Below are positions 61,030 through 64,000 of a stretch of DNA of 64,000 bases, piece by piece. Position 1 is the stretch's first letter, and the number at the start of each line of letters is the position of its first letter. The translations under genes were made by a program, and so were the position numbers. The notes under the pieces are model-generated. The model was given only the letters and a program-made list of their open reading frames with translations. It did no database searches and was not told the DNA's origin. This DNA comes from Lachnospiraceae oral taxon 107 str. F0167 (lineage in GTDB: Bacteria; Bacillota; Clostridia; Lachnospirales; Lachnospiraceae). The stretch covers positions 62,001-126,000 of the forward strand of contig GL890587.1 in the NCBI GenBank assembly GCA_000209465.1, read 5' to 3'.

Positions 61030-61412
61030 TTTGTTGATTATGTAAATGATGTGGATAAAAATAACAAGACTATTCAATGTAATTACACGTTTAAGAGTGA
61101 TAATCCTATTTTTTAGGACATTTTCCCCAAGAGCCTATTGTTCCTGGCGTTTTACTCATAGAAGCAATGGCTCAGTCAGCAATTCTATTGATGTTGTGCA
61201 TAGGAAATGAGATTAGCTTGGATGGGGAAAAGTATTTACTAAGTAAAGTTGAAGAAATAAGATTTAATAAACCTTTATTTCCTAATCAAAAAGCAAATAT
61301 TATTTCCAAAATAGAGAGAAGCATACAACCTTTTTACTTTTTCTCATCGAAAGTATATAATGGTTTCGACGATAAAATTTTAGAAGGGAAGTTTATAGTT
61401 TTTAAAAAATGA
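61030..61412 (+). pseudogene. 3' fragment of the FabZ-like dehydratase gene
   Basis: From 61030 the frame reads FVDYVNDVDKNNKTIQCNYT then FKSDNPIF and a TAG. One extra T in the T6 run near 61111-61116 would continue as LGHFPQEPIVPGVLLIEAMA, the active-site block of FabZ with the catalytic His (GHFP) and Glu (EAMAQ). The rest (SAILLMLCIGNEISLDGEKY onwards) reaches a stop at 61412. Joined to 52719-52775, the ancestral protein has about 147 residues, the usual FabZ length. Thus the gene was cut by the transposon and also carries a frameshift. Confidence 0.88.
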
Positions 61413-61936
61413 ATATGACAGGTAAAGATATTATACTAGGTTTGCTTATTGAGAAGAGTCGAAGTGGATATGAGATAAATGAAGTATTTGAAACAGTATT
61501 TAGGTATTTTTATAAAACCAGTTATGGAATGATTTATCCAACTTTGAGGAGGTTGGAGAAAGAACTGTTAGTAGAGAAAAATATAGTGATTCAAGAAGGA
61601 AAACCCAATAAAAATATTTACAACATTACAAAAAAAGGTATTGAAGAATTTCACTGTTATTTAAAATCTCCTATTGATCCGGAAAAAAGAGAATCGGAGT
61701 TTCTTGTTAGAATGTATTTCGGCGGGGAGGAGGAAAAAACTATAATAGCCAATTGGCTTAGAAGCCGATTATCTTTATTAGAAAATGATATTAATCAGTT
61801 AATGTCAAACCATAAAGAATGGAAGGACAAAATGTCATATACACAAATTATTGCATATGAAATAGGTCTGGCGCAATTTTTGGCGGAAAAACAAGTAATA
61901 GAAAGTAAGTTGAAAGAATTAACCGAAAAGGCTTAA
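61409..61936 (+). CDS. PadR-family transcriptional regulator
   Basis: The 175-residue protein has the PadR winged helix at the front (DIILGLLIEKSRSGYEINEV, then TSYGMIYPTLRRLEKELLVE, wing QEGKPNKNIYNITKKGIEEF) and the C-terminal vinculin-like dimer helices. It overlaps the FabZ 3' fragment by four bases (ATGA), so it belonged to the same operon as MFS and FabZ and may have controlled it. The transposon separates it from its original promoter. Ligand unknown. Confidence 0.9.
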   Translation: MNMTGKDIILGLLIEKSRSGYEINEVFETVFRYFYKTSYGMIYPTLRRLEKELLVEKNIVIQEGKPNKNIYNITKKGIEEFHCYLKSPIDPEKRESEFLVRMYFGGEEEKTIIANWLRSRLSLLENDINQLMSNHKEWKDKMSYTQIIAYEIGLAQFLAEKQVIESKLKELTEKA

Positions 61937-62108
61937 TAGATATTAATTTTATTAAAGATATAAGGTTGTCAAAAGATAAGAATAGCATCCAATTTTATAT
62001 GTGAATAGAAAAAACTGATAAAAATTACTTAAATATTTATATCAGAGAGAATTGGCTTTTGTGGTTCTTATGCTCATACATGCTATGAGAAACCCGATAA
62101 TAAAATCC

Positions 62109-62128
62109 AAGGTGAGGATTATAAAGTA
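62109..62128. repeat. Right copy of the serA-end direct repeat
   Basis: AAGGTGAGGATTATAAAGTA is identical to 50011-50030. Upstream of it no further serA similarity is seen, as expected for an attachment-site copy and not a gene duplicate. The stretch 61937-62270 has no complete gene; a short frame before the repeat (ALVVLMLIHAMRN) is not recognisable. Confidence 0.7.
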
Positions 62129-62153
62129 AATACATCGGCTCTTCTTATAGAAG

Positions 62154-62190
62154 AAAACAGGCGAGGTCTTATGGCTTTGCCTGTTTTTAT
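62154..62190 (+). terminator. Terminator before the DUF1015 gene
   Basis: AAAACAGGC pairs perfectly with GCCTGTTTT around a 16-base loop, ending in TTTTTAT. Confidence 0.88.
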
Positions 62191-62270
62191 ATCCTTAAGT
62201 ATTTAATAAAAGCTATATGAAATATGGTATTTATGATAGAATTATAGAATCAAATAAAATGGAGGGTAAG

Positions 62271-63506
62271 ATGGCGATAGTAAAATCTTTCAAATGTGTA
62301 AGACCGGACAGGGAATTGGTAGAGCAGGTGGCATCCCTGCCATATGATGTATATGACAGAAAAGAGGCAAAAGAAGCGGTGGCAGGTAAGCCCTATGCCT
62401 TTTTAAATATCGACAGACCTGAGACTGCGTTTGATGAAAACTTTGATATGTATTCAAGAGAAGCCTATATAAAGGCAAGGGATTTATATGCCGAATTTAA
62501 AGATAAGGGCATATATAAAAAAGATGATGTAGAAAGCTATTATCTGTATGAACTTACTATGAATGGAAGAAGCCAAATAGGTATAGTGGGGCTTGCAAGT
62601 GTGGATGATTATCTGAACGATATTATAAAAAAACATGAAAATACCAGAGAAGAAAAAGAAATTGACAGGATAAATCATGTAGATACCGTGAATGCACAGA
62701 CCGGACCTATCTTTTTGGCATATAAGAAAAATGATGCTTTGCAAAAAATAATATCTGAAAGTATTTTGAAAGAGCCTATATATGATTTTATTTCAGAGGA
62801 TAAAATCGGACATAGAGTGTGGAAGGTGGAAGAAGTTTATAACAAAAGGATTGCGGAATGCTTTAAAGCCATTCCTGCACTCTATATAGCGGATGGACAT
62901 CATAGAGCGGCTTCAGCCGTAAAGGTGGCGCTAAAGAGAGGGCAGCAAGGAAATAAAGGCAATGAGGAATATAATTATTTCCTTTCCGTAATATTTGATG
63001 AAAGACAATTGCATATACTTCCATATAATAGGATAATTCTTGATTTTAATAAAAAGAGTCCGGAAGAGATAATAAATCTTATATCAAAAAACTTTGATAT
63101 AAAAGAAAGTCTGGTACTTGAGGAGATTAAAGAAAAAAATCAATTCGGAATGCTTATAAATGATAAATTCTTTATATTAAAAGCCAAAGACTCTGTAATA
63201 AAGTCTGTAGAAAAGGATCCGATAAAGAGCCTTGATGTATCCATATTACAGGATTTGGTGTTTGAACCCATATTTGGAATAAAGGATCCGAGGACTGATG
63301 AAAGAATAAAGTTTGCCGGAGGAATCAGAGGAGTGTCCTATCTTAAAGGTGAGATAGAGAGTGGAAAAGGAAAGGTGGCATTTTTAATGCATCCGACATC
63401 TATGGAGGAGCTTTTTGCCGTGGCGGATGATAACAAACTCATGCCCCCCAAATCCACCTGGTTTGAGCCTAAGCTTAGAAGCGGAATCTTTATACATGAA
63501 ATATAA
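62271..63506 (+). CDS. DUF1015-family protein
   Basis: The 411-residue protein starts MAIVKSFKCVRPDRELVEQV, then ASLPYDVYDRKEAKEAVAGK, the DUF1015 opening. The central motif ALYIADGHHRAASAVKVAL is the strongly conserved DGHHR block, and a late block reads FLMHPTSMEELFAVAD. Biochemical function is not established; a link to serine or phosphoserine metabolism is suggested because DUF1015 genes often sit beside serC and serA in Clostridia. Here serA is 12 kb away, across the accessory island. ATG 62271 follows GGAGGG and is preferred over ATG 62217. Confidence 0.9.
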   Translation: MAIVKSFKCVRPDRELVEQVASLPYDVYDRKEAKEAVAGKPYAFLNIDRPETAFDENFDMYSREAYIKARDLYAEFKDKGIYKKDDVESYYLYELTMNGRSQIGIVGLASVDDYLNDIIKKHENTREEKEIDRINHVDTVNAQTGPIFLAYKKNDALQKIISESILKEPIYDFISEDKIGHRVWKVEEVYNKRIAECFKAIPALYIADGHHRAASAVKVALKRGQQGNKGNEEYNYFLSVIFDERQLHILPYNRIILDFNKKSPEEIINLISKNFDIKESLVLEEIKEKNQFGMLINDKFFILKAKDSVIKSVEKDPIKSLDVSILQDLVFEPIFGIKDPRTDERIKFAGGIRGVSYLKGEIESGKGKVAFLMHPTSMEELFAVADDNKLMPPKSTWFEPKLRSGIFIHEI

Positions 63507-63870
63507 TGAAAAATATCATATTATCCTGCCTATGGAAAAATATGAGAATATGGTGCAGCTTTGGATGCATTCGGAAGGAAGTAAAATATTTAAGAAAAAG
63601 TTGAATGATTTTGCAAGAGAGATGAATGTACACTTTAATATGGTAAGAATAAAAAATGTAAAAACTATATGGGGAAGCTGCTCATCAAAGAAAAATTTAA
63701 ACTTCAACTTTAGATTGTTTTTCCTGCCTGAAAGCCTGATTGACTATGTATGCGTACATGAACTTGCTCATTTAAAGCAGATGAATCATTCCAAGGAATT
63801 TTGGAATGAGGTAGAAAAACAAATACCCGATTATAAAAAAAGAAGGGATGAACTAAAAAGATATATTTGA
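63496..63870 (+). CDS. YgjP-like zinc metallopeptidase (DUF45)
   Basis: The 124-residue protein has VKTIWGSCSSKKNLNFNFRL and the zinc signature CVHELAHLKQMNHSKEFWNE, with HExxH and a downstream His, typical of the YgjP/SprT-like family. It is shorter than usual because the N-terminal strand domain is reduced. ATG 63496 overlaps the DUF1015 stop by 11 bases, so the two are cotranscribed. Confidence 0.87.
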   Translation: MKYNEKYHIILPMEKYENMVQLWMHSEGSKIFKKKLNDFAREMNVHFNMVRIKNVKTIWGSCSSKKNLNFNFRLFFLPESLIDYVCVHELAHLKQMNHSKEFWNEVEKQIPDYKKRRDELKRYI

Positions 63871-63884
63871 TAACGGAGTAATAT

Positions 63885-64000
63885 ATGACGAAAGAAGAAT
63901 TTTTGGAGGGGCTGAAAAAAGCCTTGTTTTCCACAGGGTCCACATCTCTTATTGAAGAAAATATAAGATTTTATTCTTCATACATAGATGATGAAGCAGC
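63885..64000 (+). CDS. DUF1700-family membrane protein, cut by window end
   Basis: Only 38 residues are present: MTKEEFLEGLKKALFSTGST then SLIEENIRFYSSYIDDE. This is the conserved start of DUF1700 (HAAS-domain) proteins, which continue with membrane helices and usually follow a PadR gene. GGAG lies eight bases before the ATG. The rest lies beyond the window. Confidence 0.75.
   Translation, partial: MTKEEFLEGLKKALFSTGSTSLIEENIRFYSSYIDDEA

Noticed and set aside
61167-61412. Short frame starting MAQSAILL as a separate small gene
   Set aside because: It is the C-terminal part of a FabZ homologue; the Met is inside the catalytic EAMAQ motif.

Overview
The window looks like a chromosomal segment of an AT-rich (roughly one third G+C by eye) member of the Clostridia, most likely Lachnospiraceae. 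The grounds are gene content and order: a Tad pilus locus with DUF5702 and DUF6382/FHA proteins, dnaX-ybaB-recR, a YesM/YesN-type two-component system, sortase B, a SleB-like wall hydrolase, a selenium-type LysR gene, luxS, tRNA genes without encoded CCA, and strong AGGAGG ribosome sites. The species is not resolved; an oral Lachnospiraceae such as Lachnoanaerobaculum is a guess.

Layout. 1-8.3 kb: a cut substrate-binding lipoprotein, a cysteine-free Rrf2 regulator, acetyltransferases, birA, queA, an L,D-transpeptidase, a LysR gene lying over the wreck of a cysteine desulfurase, and three tRNAs. 8.4-18.7 kb: pfkA, dnaX-ybaB-recR, a 1046-residue acidic TPR protein, cvpA, an O-antigen-ligase-like protein and trpS. 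18.7-22.3 kb: an ArsR/HMA/P-type ATPase metal-efflux operon with duplicated operators, luxS and a probable 6S RNA. 22.3-28.7 kb: a GreA-like factor, dtd, and a YesN/YesM pair with two membrane-anchored sugar-binding proteins. 28.8-38.5 kb: a complete-looking tad cluster with two prepilin peptidases and a pseudopilin carrying two Ada-like metal-binding modules. 38.9-42.1 kb: sortase B, an M20 amidohydrolase and a wall hydrolase. 42.2-42.9 kb: a five-gene tRNA operon and a 42-residue membrane peptide. 43.2-50.6 kb: leuB, ilvD, ilvB, serC, serA and a flavin reductase.

50.0-62.1 kb is an accessory island that appears nested. (1) The last 20 bases of the serA coding region (50011-50030) recur exactly at 62109-62128, just before a DUF1015 gene that commonly accompanies serC-serA; a 12-kb insertion at the serA 3' end is the simplest reading. 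(2) Within it, a FabZ-like gene is split into a 5' piece (52719-52775) and a 3' piece (61030-61412) by an approximately 8.25-kb Tn4451-like mobilizable transposon with a large serine recombinase, TnpW, a broken MobA/MobL relaxase, DUF3847, SdpR/SdpI, HxlR/cupin, and a radical SAM mobile pair with its MarR regulator. (3) Inside that, two sites resembling MOBQ transfer origins and a pair of exact 19-bp direct repeats suggest a further inserted or exchanged cassette. The MFS transporter and the FabZ homologue of the outer island each carry an apparent one-base homopolymer deletion, as does the 5' end of the metal ATPase. These may be decay, phase variation or sequencing error.

63.5-64 kb returns to core genes: a YgjP-type metallopeptidase and the start of a DUF1700 protein.

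All homology statements rest on recognition of motifs by eye. No database search, folding program or alignment was run.
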